Assembly (NCBI GenBank): GCA_029218465.1
Contig: JAQXRJ010000085.1
Span: 1 to 51,509 of the forward strand
DNA from: a bacterium
Lineage (GTDB): Bacteria > Bacillota_I > Bacilli_A > RF39 > UBA660
Reading direction: 5' to 3'
Length of the DNA: 51,509 bases
Shown here: positions 18,529-27,889 of the stretch, one piece after another
Numbering within the stretch: the first letter of the stretch is position 1
Layout of the letters: each line of letters opens with the position of its first letter
Notes under the pieces: model-generated
Told to the model about the DNA's origin: nothing
The model's database searches: none
The model's input: the letters and a program-made list of their open reading frames with translations, nothing else
Position numbers and translations under genes: made by a program

Positions 18529-20475
18529 TTATTTTATTAATTTCTCAATTTGTGATTCTATATATTTTTCTGTGTAATTGTATTTTTCCTTTTGATCAGT
18601 TATGGGTGCACTGATACCAAATTTATCTATTGTGAATAAATGCGCTCTATTACTAACAAACCTATCCCATGAATATGATGACGATGCCTCTATAACAAAT
18701 GTATTATCACATTCAGGCAATATTTCATTTTTATAGTTATTGTCCATTTTATCAAACATATCAATTGAAGGCATGCTTACTACTCTAACATCTATTCCTT
18801 TTTCTTTTAATTTTTCTGAAACATCAATAGCTAGGTGCAATTCTTCTCCACAAGAAATAATTATCAAGTCTATCTTTTTTGATTCTTTTTTTATAATATA
18901 TGCACCGTTTTTAACATCATTTACTTTTGTGTCCTTTAATATTTTAAGATCATTTTTACTTAGAATTATTGCAGAAGGGTTTCTTGATTCAAGTATTGAT
19001 TTATATGTTCCTAAAACCTCATTAGCATCACTTGGTCTATATACGTCTAAATTTGGAATTGCTCTTAAACCAACCAGCTGTTCAACTGGTCCATGAGTTA
19101 TTCCATCTCCACCAATAAAAATAGAATCATGAGTAAATACATATATTACCGGCAAGTTCATTATGGAACTCATTCTAATAGATGGTTTCATATAATCAGA
19201 AAAAGCTAAAAATGTTGATGTTACAGCAGTTAAACCACAAAGAGCAAGTCCGTTACATATACCAGCTGATGAGTGTTCCCTTATTCCAAAGTTAATGCAT
19301 CTATCTATATCAGAAGAAAAATCAACCTTAGTAGAAGTTGCAACATCACAACTTCCTCCTATTAAGTAAGGATATAAAGATAATATTTGATTTAAAATTT
19401 TACCCGATGTTTCTCTTGGTGATTCAATACCATTTTCTGGTGCTTCATAATATAAATCTTTAATCTTAATTTTTTCTCCACTATTAATTAGTAAATCAAA
19501 TAGCTCTTTATCTTTTTCATCTAGAGATGTTACCTTATTCATCCATTTCGTTTTAACTTCATCCATTCTATTATTAATTTTATCTCTTAGGTATTGCACA
19601 CAATCATCACTAACTTGAAATGGAATATCTCTTAAACCAAGTTTTTGTTTAATCAAAGTAGTATCTTCATCGGATAAAGTTCCACCATGTATTTTGCTAG
19701 TACCTTCTAACATTGAATATTTACCTATTATAGTTTTTATTTCTATTATAGTTGGTTTGTTAGATGCTTTAGCACTATTGATAGCATCGTTAATTGCACC
19801 AATATCATCTCCATCACTTACTAATATATAATACCAGTTCATTGACTCAAATCTAGCTTTTATATTTTCTAAAAAAGTATTAGATAATTTACCATCTAAA
19901 GTTATATCGTTTGAATCATATAAAAGTGTTAAATTATCAAGCTTATATGTACCTGCCAACGAACATGCTTCATAACTTATTCCTTCCATTAAATCTCCAT
20001 CACCACACATGCAGTAAACGTTATAATCTATCACATTTTTTAATTTCTTTGATAAATATTTAGATGCAAGTGCCATACCAACCGCATTTGATATTCCTTG
20101 TCCTAAAGCACCAGTTGTTGAATCAACTCCAGGAGTTAGTCCTTTTTCTGGATGTCCAGGAGTAATGGAATCAAGTTTCCTGAATTTCTTTAAGTCATCA
20201 AGAGAAACACTAAAACCAGACATATATAAAATTGAATACAATAACGCAGAAGCATGTCCTCCTGATAAAACAAATCTATCTCTATTTATCCAATTGGGAT
20301 TATTTATATCAAATCGTAAATGATTGGCATATAAAGAGTAAATAGTTGGCGCAGCACCTAAAACAACTCCTGGATGCCCACTGCCAGCTTCATTAATCAT
20401 ATCTATTCCAATTCCTCTAATATTATCTATAGTTTTCTTATCTAATAAATTAGTTTCCTTCTTTTTGATTAACAT
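18529..20475 (-). CDS. tkt: Transketolase
   Basis: GHPGVVLGAAP; GDGDLMEGISYEA; GGDGITHGPVEQL. Confidence 0.96.
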   Translation of the reverse strand: MLIKKKETNLLDKKTIDNIRGIGIDMINEAGSGHPGVVLGAAPTIYSLYANHLRFDINNPNWINRDRFVLSGGHASALLYSILYMSGFSVSLDDLKKFRKLDSITPGHPEKGLTPGVDSTTGALGQGISNAVGMALASKYLSKKLKNVIDYNVYCMCGDGDLMEGISYEACSLAGTYKLDNLTLLYDSNDITLDGKLSNTFLENIKARFESMNWYYILVSDGDDIGAINDAINSAKASNKPTIIEIKTIIGKYSMLEGTSKIHGGTLSDEDTTLIKQKLGLRDIPFQVSDDCVQYLRDKINNRMDEVKTKWMNKVTSLDEKDKELFDLLINSGEKIKIKDLYYEAPENGIESPRETSGKILNQILSLYPYLIGGSCDVATSTKVDFSSDIDRCINFGIREHSSAGICNGLALCGLTAVTSTFLAFSDYMKPSIRMSSIMNLPVIYVFTHDSIFIGGDGITHGPVEQLVGLRAIPNLDVYRPSDANEVLGTYKSILESRNPSAIILSKNDLKILKDTKVNDVKNGAYIIKKESKKIDLIIISCGEELHLAIDVSEKLKEKGIDVRVVSMPSIDMFDKMDNNYKNEILPECDNTFVIEASSSYSWDRFVSNRAHLFTIDKFGISAPITDQKEKYNYTEKYIESQIEKLIK

Positions 20476-20532
20476 CTAATCACCTTCCTAAATTATTATA
20501 GCACTTTATTATTATATTTCAAAACTAATAAA

Positions 20533-20560
20533 AATTCATATGTCTATAGACATATGAATT
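20533..20560 (-). terminator. 28-nt perfect palindrome, probable terminator
   Basis: AATTCATATGTCTATAGACATATGAATT followed by TTTTATTAG on minus strand, after the NTP-transferase stop. Confidence 0.65.
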
Positions 20561-20579
20561 AATACTTATATTTTAATTC

Positions 20580-21476
20580 TTAGCTCCAAAGATTATCAGG
20601 GTACTCTCCTTTTGATATTAAATCTTTTATTGAATTTGATAAGTCTTCTTTATCTTCTTTATAAGTCATACCATGCCATACTGCATTTGTTTTCAATACT
20701 TCTACTGTAACATCATTATTCTTAATTTGTTCAAACACAACGTCTGGAATTAAATATTCACATTTGTCTAATTTGTATTTATTATCTTTTAAGAAGCTTT
20801 CAAATCTGCTTTCTAAATATCCAAAAATATTTGGTGTAAAACCAAACAAGTTCATTGATACAAGAGAATCAGATGACACTTCAAAAGACTCACTTCCATC
20901 TAAAGGAGATGCAACTATCTTATTATTTACCTTTTCTATAGAAGATTCAATTATTTTTTTTAAAAAATTGTTTTTAAGTTCACAAACACCTCTCTTAACT
21001 GCTCCATTCTCAGTTAATGTATTTGATACTTTATAGCCAACCATTGCATATTTATTAGTTTTATTATTATTTTTTAGAAACTCAGAAATTATTTTAAATG
21101 CATCTTTTCCGTAAAAATCGTCTGCATTTATAATTGCAAAATTGCTTTTTACAACATCTTTACAACATAATATTGCATGAGCAGTTCCTAAAGGTTTAAC
21201 TCTATCATTTGGAAGCTTTACATCATATGGTACATTATCATTTTTTTGAAATACATATTCTATCTTAATTTTGTTTTCAATTCGTTTTCCAATTGTATTT
21301 CTAAATACTTTATAATTCTCTTCTTTAATTATAAAAATTACTTTATCAAATCCAAATCTTATAGCATCATATATAGAATAATCAATAATGAACTCGCCAC
21401 TGGGACCAACAGGTTCTATTTGTTTTAAACCACCAAATCTGCTTCCCATTCCTGCAGCCAAAATTACTAATTCCAT
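20580..21476 (-). CDS. Sugar-phosphate nucleotidyltransferase family protein
   Basis: MELVILAAGMGSRFGGLKQIEPVGPSGEFIIDYSIYDA. Confidence 0.85.
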   Translation of the reverse strand: MELVILAAGMGSRFGGLKQIEPVGPSGEFIIDYSIYDAIRFGFDKVIFIIKEENYKVFRNTIGKRIENKIKIEYVFQKNDNVPYDVKLPNDRVKPLGTAHAILCCKDVVKSNFAIINADDFYGKDAFKIISEFLKNNNKTNKYAMVGYKVSNTLTENGAVKRGVCELKNNFLKKIIESSIEKVNNKIVASPLDGSESFEVSSDSLVSMNLFGFTPNIFGYLESRFESFLKDNKYKLDKCEYLIPDVVFEQIKNNDVTVEVLKTNAVWHGMTYKEDKEDLSNSIKDLISKGEYPDNLWS

Positions 21477-21609
21477 AAAATCACTCCTATCTATTCACAA
21501 AAATTATACCAATTTTAAATTTAAACATCAAGAAAATAATAAATATATAAAAAGAAAGCATTTAATACTCTCTTTATATTATAATATTATTTAATTTTTT
21601 TATTATTAA

Positions 21610-23259
21610 TTAAATAGCATTAACTCTTTTATTAATTCTATCTTTTCCTAAAATTTTTAATACTTCATACAAATCAGGGGTCGTAGATTTTGTAGTCATA
21701 GCAACTCTAATTATCATACTAAAATCGGCAATACTACCTTTATAATCATCAGAATTTAATTTATATTCTTTCATATTTGAACAATATCCTAAAGAATCAC
21801 AAGCATCTTTCATTTTACTAAACCATGTATCTTTATCGTCTTTTTCACTATAATATTTTTCAAAATATGTATTTAAAACTTTTTTTATTTCTTCTTTATC
21901 AGTAATTTTTTGCCATTCATAATTATTTTGTTCACTATAGAAAAGTTTGTCATACATATACCAAATACAATTTTTTATGTCTTTATAAGTTGTATAATCT
22001 TTTCTAGGTTTTTTTTGTTCACGCTCTATGTTTATTACACTCATATAATATTTCTTGTCACTATTGATCAAATCAAATAATTCTCTATCATACTTTGAAG
22101 ACCAATCCATGCTTTTCTCTAACAGTTCTTCTTTACTCATTTTTGAAATTATATCCCTAGAAATATTATTAAGTTTTTCTAAATCAAAAAGAGCTCCTGA
22201 TGATGACATTTTCTTAGGAGAAACCTTAAAATCAATAAAAGATTTATCAGGGTTTAAAGCATGCCATTCTTCATAGTTTGAGTTAATAATAGTCATTAAT
22301 GCTTCAATTACTGCTAGAGTCGGATAACCCTTTTCTTCGTAATAACTCATTGATGCTTCAGGATCTTTTCTTTTACTTATTTTCCTTACTGTTTGTCCTT
22401 CCTTTTTTATTATTAGTGGAGTATGTACATATTTAGGTCTTTTGAATCCAAAAGTGTCAAACATTTCTATATGCTTTGTCACACTTGGAAGCCATTCTTC
22501 ACCACGGACAACATGTGTTGTATGCATTAAATGATCATCAACTATATGTGCAAAATGATAAGTTGGAAGCATATCACCCGATTTCATAATTACATCATCA
22601 ATATCATTTTCACTTAGAAATAGCTTCCCTTTAACTTCATCATCAACTACTATTTTATTGTCGAAATCCCCATTTGATTTAAATCTTATAACAAATGGTT
22701 CTCCACTATTTATTTTTTTTATTTGTTCTTCAATAGATAGTTTTCTACATTTTGCATATATCCCATAGTAACCAGTTCTCTTCTTTCTGGACTCTTGAAG
22801 ATTTCTCATTTCATCAAGTTCTTCTTTAGTGCAAAAACATGGATATGCTCTTCCCATTTCTATTAATTTTTTTATGTATGTATGATATATTTCTTTTCTT
22901 TTGCTTTGAATATAAGGGCCATAATTACCAACGATGTTTCCTTCAAACTCATATTCATCAGGGTTAATATCATAATGATTTAATGTTTTCATTATAAGCT
23001 TTACTGCATTTTCTACTTCTCTTTTTTGATCAGTATCTTCATTTCTTAAAAAGAAAACACCGTTAGAGTTCTTTGCAATATTATAATCTATTAAAGCCTG
23101 ATAAAATCCACCCAAATGCATATATCCTGTAGGAGATGGTGCGAATCTTGTAACACATGCATCTTTATCTAAACATCTTTCTGGATACTTATTTTCATAA
23201 TAATCAACATCATGCTCTAAATTTGGAAATATTATATTTGCTAAATCCTTATTTGTCAT
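21610..23259 (-). CDS. gltX: Glutamyl-tRNA synthetase
   Basis: TRFAPSPTGYMHLGGFYQAL and KISKRKDPEAS; start set to MTNKDLANI (ATG 23257-23259). Confidence 0.93.
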   Translation of the reverse strand: MTNKDLANIIFPNLEHDVDYYENKYPERCLDKDACVTRFAPSPTGYMHLGGFYQALIDYNIAKNSNGVFFLRNEDTDQKREVENAVKLIMKTLNHYDINPDEYEFEGNIVGNYGPYIQSKRKEIYHTYIKKLIEMGRAYPCFCTKEELDEMRNLQESRKKRTGYYGIYAKCRKLSIEEQIKKINSGEPFVIRFKSNGDFDNKIVVDDEVKGKLFLSENDIDDVIMKSGDMLPTYHFAHIVDDHLMHTTHVVRGEEWLPSVTKHIEMFDTFGFKRPKYVHTPLIIKKEGQTVRKISKRKDPEASMSYYEEKGYPTLAVIEALMTIINSNYEEWHALNPDKSFIDFKVSPKKMSSSGALFDLEKLNNISRDIISKMSKEELLEKSMDWSSKYDRELFDLINSDKKYYMSVINIEREQKKPRKDYTTYKDIKNCIWYMYDKLFYSEQNNYEWQKITDKEEIKKVLNTYFEKYYSEKDDKDTWFSKMKDACDSLGYCSNMKEYKLNSDDYKGSIADFSMIIRVAMTTKSTTPDLYEVLKILGKDRINKRVNAI

Positions 23260-23323
23260 TAAGTACACCTTCTATCCCACTTTTTGTTTTCATAAATTTG
23301 CAAGCAAATAATTTTTTTTTCAT
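23249..23323 (-). CDS. Candidate 24-aa upstream ORF overlapping gltX start
   Basis: CGGAGGTTAAT-ATG ... MKKKLFACKFMKTKSGIEGVLNDK*; overlaps gltX start by 11 nt. Confidence 0.5.
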   Translation of the reverse strand: MKKKLFACKFMKTKSGIEGVLNDK

Positions 23324-23337
23324 ATTAACCTCCGTAT

Positions 23338-23365
23338 ATTATATCACCATTAATATTATTTTCAA
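23338..23365 (-). promoter_or_regulatory. Sigma-A promoter for uORF-gltX
   Basis: TTGAAA, 16 nt, TATAAT (23338-23343) on minus strand. Confidence 0.65.
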
Positions 23366-23448
23366 ATAATAAATTAAATCTAATGTTCTAGTAAATAATT
23401 AATGCTTTGTAATTACTTTACAATTATTTAATCAACTCTGCAACATTT

Positions 23449-24342
23449 TTAATCAATACATATTAATTCATATTCTCTTTTTCCAAGACCCAAACTTTCA
23501 GCATATGGGAGTATTTCCCTTCCAAGTTTTTTATCTATTCTTTCTTGTAATTTTTTAGAACCCTTATCACAACTATTCCATATCATATCAATAAAGGCTT
23601 GATCATTAGCAACTGGATCAAGTGAAGCAATAATACCTAAATCACCCATTACAGGTGCAGTTTGATGGGCATCACAATCGCAATCTACAGATAAATAATT
23701 CATAACAGTTATATATAATATTGGCTTGTTTTGTTTATTAAAATAATCAGTAACAGAAGCAGCTGCTTCTGCCATAGACTCAATAAAATCAATTTGTTCA
23801 TACTTGCAACCCCAAGCTGTATTGGGATTATTATCTTGTCCGCAAGAATGAATATATGCTTTTCCATTTCGACTTGCAATGCCAATTGATTGATTCTTTA
23901 AACTAGCACCAAATCCTCCCATTGCGTGACCTTTTCCATGAGCCAAATTTATAATACAATCATAATTATTCAGATTATTACCAACAATATTATATTTTAA
24001 ATGTCTTCCATTAGCAACTGGAATAATCATCTCTCCTTCTGAATCCATTATATCAACTTCAGCATAATCCATAAAGCCATGTTCTCGTGCAACTTTTAAG
24101 TGCTCTTCTGCAGTTGTTCTAGCGCCAGGATAAGCAGTATTACATTCAATAATTGTACCATTTAGTTTTTTTACTAAAGGACCAATTAAATCGGCTTTTA
24201 AATATCCCTTTGAACCCTTTTCTCCAGTTGACACTTTTACTCCAACTTTTTTCCCTTCTAGTGAAACTCCTAAAGATTCATAGATTTTTATAAGATTTTG
24301 AGATGTAATGCTTTTCGAAAAATATACTTTTGATTTTGTCAT
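23449..24342 (-). CDS. DUF362 domain protein
   Basis: KVYFSKSITSQNLIKIYESLGVSLEGKKVGVKVSTGEKGSKGYLKADLI...GHAMGGFGASLKNQSIGIASRNGKAYIHS. Confidence 0.85.
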   Translation of the reverse strand: MTKSKVYFSKSITSQNLIKIYESLGVSLEGKKVGVKVSTGEKGSKGYLKADLIGPLVKKLNGTIIECNTAYPGARTTAEEHLKVAREHGFMDYAEVDIMDSEGEMIIPVANGRHLKYNIVGNNLNNYDCIINLAHGKGHAMGGFGASLKNQSIGIASRNGKAYIHSCGQDNNPNTAWGCKYEQIDFIESMAEAAASVTDYFNKQNKPILYITVMNYLSVDCDCDAHQTAPVMGDLGIIASLDPVANDQAFIDMIWNSCDKGSKKLQERIDKKLGREILPYAESLGLGKREYELICID

Positions 24343-24462
24343 TTTATGTATTCCTCTCTATAATTTTTTTATTTTATCTATAATTATTAGTTTGTTATAT
24401 GAATTATTATCATTTATGAAACACTCTATTATAATATAAGTACTACAAATATTATTTCTTTA

Positions 24463-24921
24463 TTAATAAAATTCATTATTCATTTCTTTATATTTATCAA
24501 ATAGTTTTAGACATTCTACTCTATCAATGCATTCAATGTAACTTCCTAATTTTTCTCTTCCACCAAATATCTTATTGAATTTATCATCTCTAAAACCAAT
24601 TAATTCATTGTCTTTTATAGTACATCCATAATATATTTTATCAATATTAGCCCACATACATGCACATAAGCACATATGACAAGGCTCACCTGTTGTGTAA
24701 ATAACACATCCAGATAAATCATGTGTATTTAATTTATCACAAGCTTCTCTTATTGCTGAGATCTCGCCATGACACGTTGGATCATCATTTATTAAAACTT
24801 TATTATGACTTCTAGCAATTATATTGTTATCTTTAACAATTACAGCACCAAATGGACCACCATGATGGTTATTAATTCCTAGATTTGCCTCTTCTATAGC
24901 AATTTTCATAAACTTATTCAT
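24463..24921 (-). CDS. Nucleoside/guanine deaminase (cytidine-deaminase fold)
   Basis: GGPFGAVIVKD; CHGEISAIREA; TGEPCHMCLCACMWA. Confidence 0.9.
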   Translation of the reverse strand: MNKFMKIAIEEANLGINNHHGGPFGAVIVKDNNIIARSHNKVLINDDPTCHGEISAIREACDKLNTHDLSGCVIYTTGEPCHMCLCACMWANIDKIYYGCTIKDNELIGFRDDKFNKIFGGREKLGSYIECIDRVECLKLFDKYKEMNNEFY

Positions 24922-24935
24922 ATAGCTCTCCTAAT

Positions 24936-25451
24936 TTATTTTTTCTTTCCAAATCTACTAAACGGAAAAAGTGTATATGATGCTTTTCCTTTTATATTTG
25001 ATTTTTTAATAAGACCAATCATTCTACTATCTTTTGAATTTTCTCTATTATCACCTAATACTAAGTAATATCCATCAGGTATTGTTTCTTTTCCAGATAT
25101 TGACTCAACACTAAAATCACTTGTAATAGTACCTGTAGCAAGATATTTTTCATCTATTTTTTCATCATTAATATAAAGTTTATTGTTTATGCATTCAACC
25201 TTGTCACCTGGTATTCCTATAACTCTTTTTATAATAGATTCACCCTCATATTTTATTACAACAATATCATATCTTTTTATATCATTAAACTTGTAACTTA
25301 TTTTGTCAAGCAACATTATATCTCCATTTAAGAGTGTATCTTTCATAGATGGACCAACCACTCTAACTGGAGATACTATAAACGTTCTTATTAATACAAC
25401 TATTATAATTATAATAACATATTCATACGTATCTTTAATAATTTTTTTCAT
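24936..25451 (-). CDS. lepB: Signal peptidase I
   Basis: VVGPSMKDTLLNGDIMLLDK; YDIVVIKYEGESIIKRVIGIPGDKV; LGDNRENSKDSR; start uncertain (MKK at 25451 or MPY at 25475). Confidence 0.95.
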   Translation of the reverse strand: MKKIIKDTYEYVIIIIIVVLIRTFIVSPVRVVGPSMKDTLLNGDIMLLDKISYKFNDIKRYDIVVIKYEGESIIKRVIGIPGDKVECINNKLYINDEKIDEKYLATGTITSDFSVESISGKETIPDGYYLVLGDNRENSKDSRMIGLIKKSNIKGKASYTLFPFSRFGKKK

Positions 25452-25452
25452 G

Positions 25453-25485
25453 ATTAAAAATAAAAAATAAGGCATAAGCCTTATT
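25453..25485 (-). terminator. Intrinsic terminator between rplS and lepB
   Basis: AATAAGGC-TTAT-GCCTTATT followed by TTTTATTTTTA. Confidence 0.75.
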
Positions 25486-25828
25486 CTTGTCCTCTTTCTT
25501 TAATTTTGTATTGACCAACCATATGTCTTAAGAATGTCAACTTAGCACGTCTTACTTTACCTTTTTTAACAACTGTTATCTTATCAATGCTTGGTGAATG
25601 AACAGGAAATATCCTTTCTACTCCAACTCCATAAGAATTCTTTCTTACAGTAAACGTTTCACTTATCCCTGATCCTTTACGTGCAATTACAGTTCCTTCA
25701 AATGCTTGAATTCTTTGTCTTTTGCCTTCGACAATTTTAACATCAACCCTAACAGTGTCTCCAACTCTAAATTCTGGAACATTAGGATTAAGTTGTTTAG
25801 CAGTAATTTTATCAATTACATTGCTCAT
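25481..25828 (-). CDS. rplS: 50S ribosomal protein L19
   Basis: [60 protein letters not shown]. Confidence 0.98.
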   Translation of the reverse strand: MSNVIDKITAKQLNPNVPEFRVGDTVRVDVKIVEGKRQRIQAFEGTVIARKGSGISETFTVRKNSYGVGVERIFPVHSPSIDKITVVKKGKVRRAKLTFLRHMVGQYKIKERGQE

Positions 25829-25937
25829 GATATCACTCCTTCTTTATTAAATAATCTTATAATACTTAAAATATTAAAGCGGATTAAGTTTTTCAACTCA
25901 TTAAGTGTAACATAAATTATATTTAAATACAATATAT

Positions 25938-26345
25938 TTATTTACATTTTTTTTCTGTTTCTTCAAGTCTTTTTACTATATGGCTATAAGAAAAGTAACC
26001 ATTTCTAATTAATTTATTCCAATTAGTAATATTTTCTCTTCCCTTTTTTTCTTTTGCTTCTTGCAAGGCTGAATATATTTGTGAATCACTAGCATCGAAA
26101 GTTAAGCCTAATTCTTTACATAAAATTTCCCTAGTTTCTTCATTAATTGTATAGTGCAATGCAGGAAGTGTATCTATCCATCTACTAACAGCATTCCAAA
26201 CTCTTATATTTTTAGTACTAGTTCCAGCTGAAAACAACGTTTTATTTAATTTATCCTTTGCAGTAAGTATCTCCTCTGGTGTGGCATCAGGTGTAATTCC
26301 TAATATTTCATAATATTCTTGTTCCAATTCTTTGTCATATTTCAT
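25938..26345 (-). CDS. Hypothetical protein with J-domain-like helical segments
   Basis: YYEILGITPDATPEEILTAKDKLNKTL; no HPD motif. Confidence 0.5.
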   Translation of the reverse strand: MKYDKELEQEYYEILGITPDATPEEILTAKDKLNKTLFSAGTSTKNIRVWNAVSRWIDTLPALHYTINEETREILCKELGLTFDASDSQIYSALQEAKEKKGRENITNWNKLIRNGYFSYSHIVKRLEETEKKCK

Positions 26346-26404
26346 TTAAAATCGCCTCTTTCAAAACATGCACATTATACCATAAAGTTAATTAAAAGTC
26401 AATT

Positions 26405-27601
26405 TTATCCATCTTGTTTCTCTATAACTTTATTATATTCTTCAATATAAGCATCTGTAATATTAAAATAATCCGTAATATTTTCACACACTTTATAAAA
26501 CACTTCAACACTAACATAATTTTCATGCTCAACTGTGTTTATAATTTTTTCTTTTATTATATATTCACTTTTTTCTAAATTACTTTTTATTTTGTTTCTA
26601 GACCTTAGTATAGCCTCATTTATTGCTTCTTCTACAGAATATATATTAACTTTTTCGTTTGTTTCGATTTCATTACAATAATTAAGACTTATAGGCACAA
26701 TAGCATTATTAATGGAAAATATATTTTCTTCTTTATAAGTTTTATATTTATTAAAATTTAAAAAATAAGCTTCTTTATCAAAAAACTTTATTTTTAGTCT
26801 TTTTGATTTATTTGATGTATAATTAACTTCTTTATAATACAAAGGCATATCTATAGTTGTTTTATACCATACTTCAGCATAAACTAATCCTTTCGCAGAT
26901 ATTGTGTTTTTTATTTTGTCATTCTTAGTTATTAATCCTGATACAATAACATCGCCCTTTTTTACATAATCTCCAATTTTCTTTTTTATTTCACCATGAC
27001 TTGCTTCTATTTTAGTTATTATACCTGATTTTTTCGCAATAAGATTTCTTTTTGGAAGTTCCTCACTCTTGTTCTTAATTATTCGTTCTTCAACACGGAT
27101 TTCATATGTACTACCAATTCTATTTATTTCCAACCATTCAATGTTTTCTTTATTATTATTAAGTATTTTTTCAACTATTTTTTCTTTTTCTTTATAGCTC
27201 TTTACTAAATTAAATTTTTTTATTCCATAAGTATTTAGTTCATTATATAACAAACCTCTTATTTCTCTTTTCGAATGGACAACTTCTACATCGAAAATTA
27301 TATTAGATAATAACAATAAATAAAAATATCCAATACAAAAAACAATAATAAAAATTAGATGTCTTTTAACAATATCTATTATCTTTATTAAGCCATATAA
27401 TTTAATAATTTTTATTTCGTACACTGTTTTTATTCTTTTTATATTTTCATAATCTTTTTTTGAAACCTTTATGTATGCACATTTATCACGTATCTCTATA
27501 TTTTCTATATAAATTCCATAATTATATATTTTTTTTATAAAACGTCTTACATCTTTCCCTATAATTTTTAACTCATAATAACTATTAAACAATAAAATCA
27601 C
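26405..27601 (-). CDS. yqfD: Sporulation protein YqfD
   Basis: YqfD organisation: RDKCAYIKVSKKDYENIKRI..., central TM, VEERIIKNKSEELPKRNLIAKKSGIITKIEASHGEIKKKIGDYVKKGDVIVSG; directly follows yqfC. Confidence 0.88.
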   Translation of the reverse strand: MILLFNSYYELKIIGKDVRRFIKKIYNYGIYIENIEIRDKCAYIKVSKKDYENIKRIKTVYEIKIIKLYGLIKIIDIVKRHLIFIIVFCIGYFYLLLLSNIIFDVEVVHSKREIRGLLYNELNTYGIKKFNLVKSYKEKEKIVEKILNNNKENIEWLEINRIGSTYEIRVEERIIKNKSEELPKRNLIAKKSGIITKIEASHGEIKKKIGDYVKKGDVIVSGLITKNDKIKNTISAKGLVYAEVWYKTTIDMPLYYKEVNYTSNKSKRLKIKFFDKEAYFLNFNKYKTYKEENIFSINNAIVPISLNYCNEIETNEKVNIYSVEEAINEAILRSRNKIKSNLEKSEYIIKEKIINTVEHENYVSVEVFYKVCENITDYFNITDAYIEEYNKVIEKQDG

Positions 27602-27831
27602 TCCAGTTCAATTGATTTTATATCTCCTTCTATTAACAATTCTTTATCTAAGAGTTTTTTTATCAAAAGATTATTTCCTTTTACAATTATATTCTTTTTT
27701 TTTGTAGAAATATTTACTCTTGTTTTTTCCATTACAATTATTTTTTCATAATTGATTATATTTACTTTGTTATCAATAAAACTAATTTTACATTGTTCAT
27801 CAAAAATATAATTTTTTAATTCTTTAAACAT
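27598..27831 (-). CDS. yqfC: YqfC/YabP family sporulation protein
   Basis: 76-aa beta-rich ORF overlapping yqfD start; ends in ELLIEGDIKSIELE. Confidence 0.8.
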   Translation of the reverse strand: MFKELKNYIFDEQCKISFIDNKVNIINYEKIIVMEKTRVNISTKKKNIIVKGNNLLIKKLLDKELLIEGDIKSIELE

Positions 27832-27845
27832 ATATTCACCAATTA

Positions 27846-27853
27846 ATTATATG
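27846..27853 (-). promoter_or_regulatory. Possible sigma-E-type -10 upstream of yqfC
   Basis: CATATAAT on minus strand close to sigma-E -10 CATACAnT; -35 not convincing. Confidence 0.35.
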
Positions 27854-27889
27854 TTTTAATATAAAAAATAAGCTACATTTGTAGCCATT

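Noticed and set aside
20533-20560. 28-nt perfect palindrome considered as a transposon end or recombination site
   Set aside because: Located right after a stop codon and followed by a T-rich tract on the transcribed strand; no transposase or target duplication, so terminator is simpler.
25829-25900. Possible L19 leader upstream of rplS (CCGCTTTAA segment)
   Set aside because: Only a very short motif and weak pairing; a covariance-model scan would be needed.
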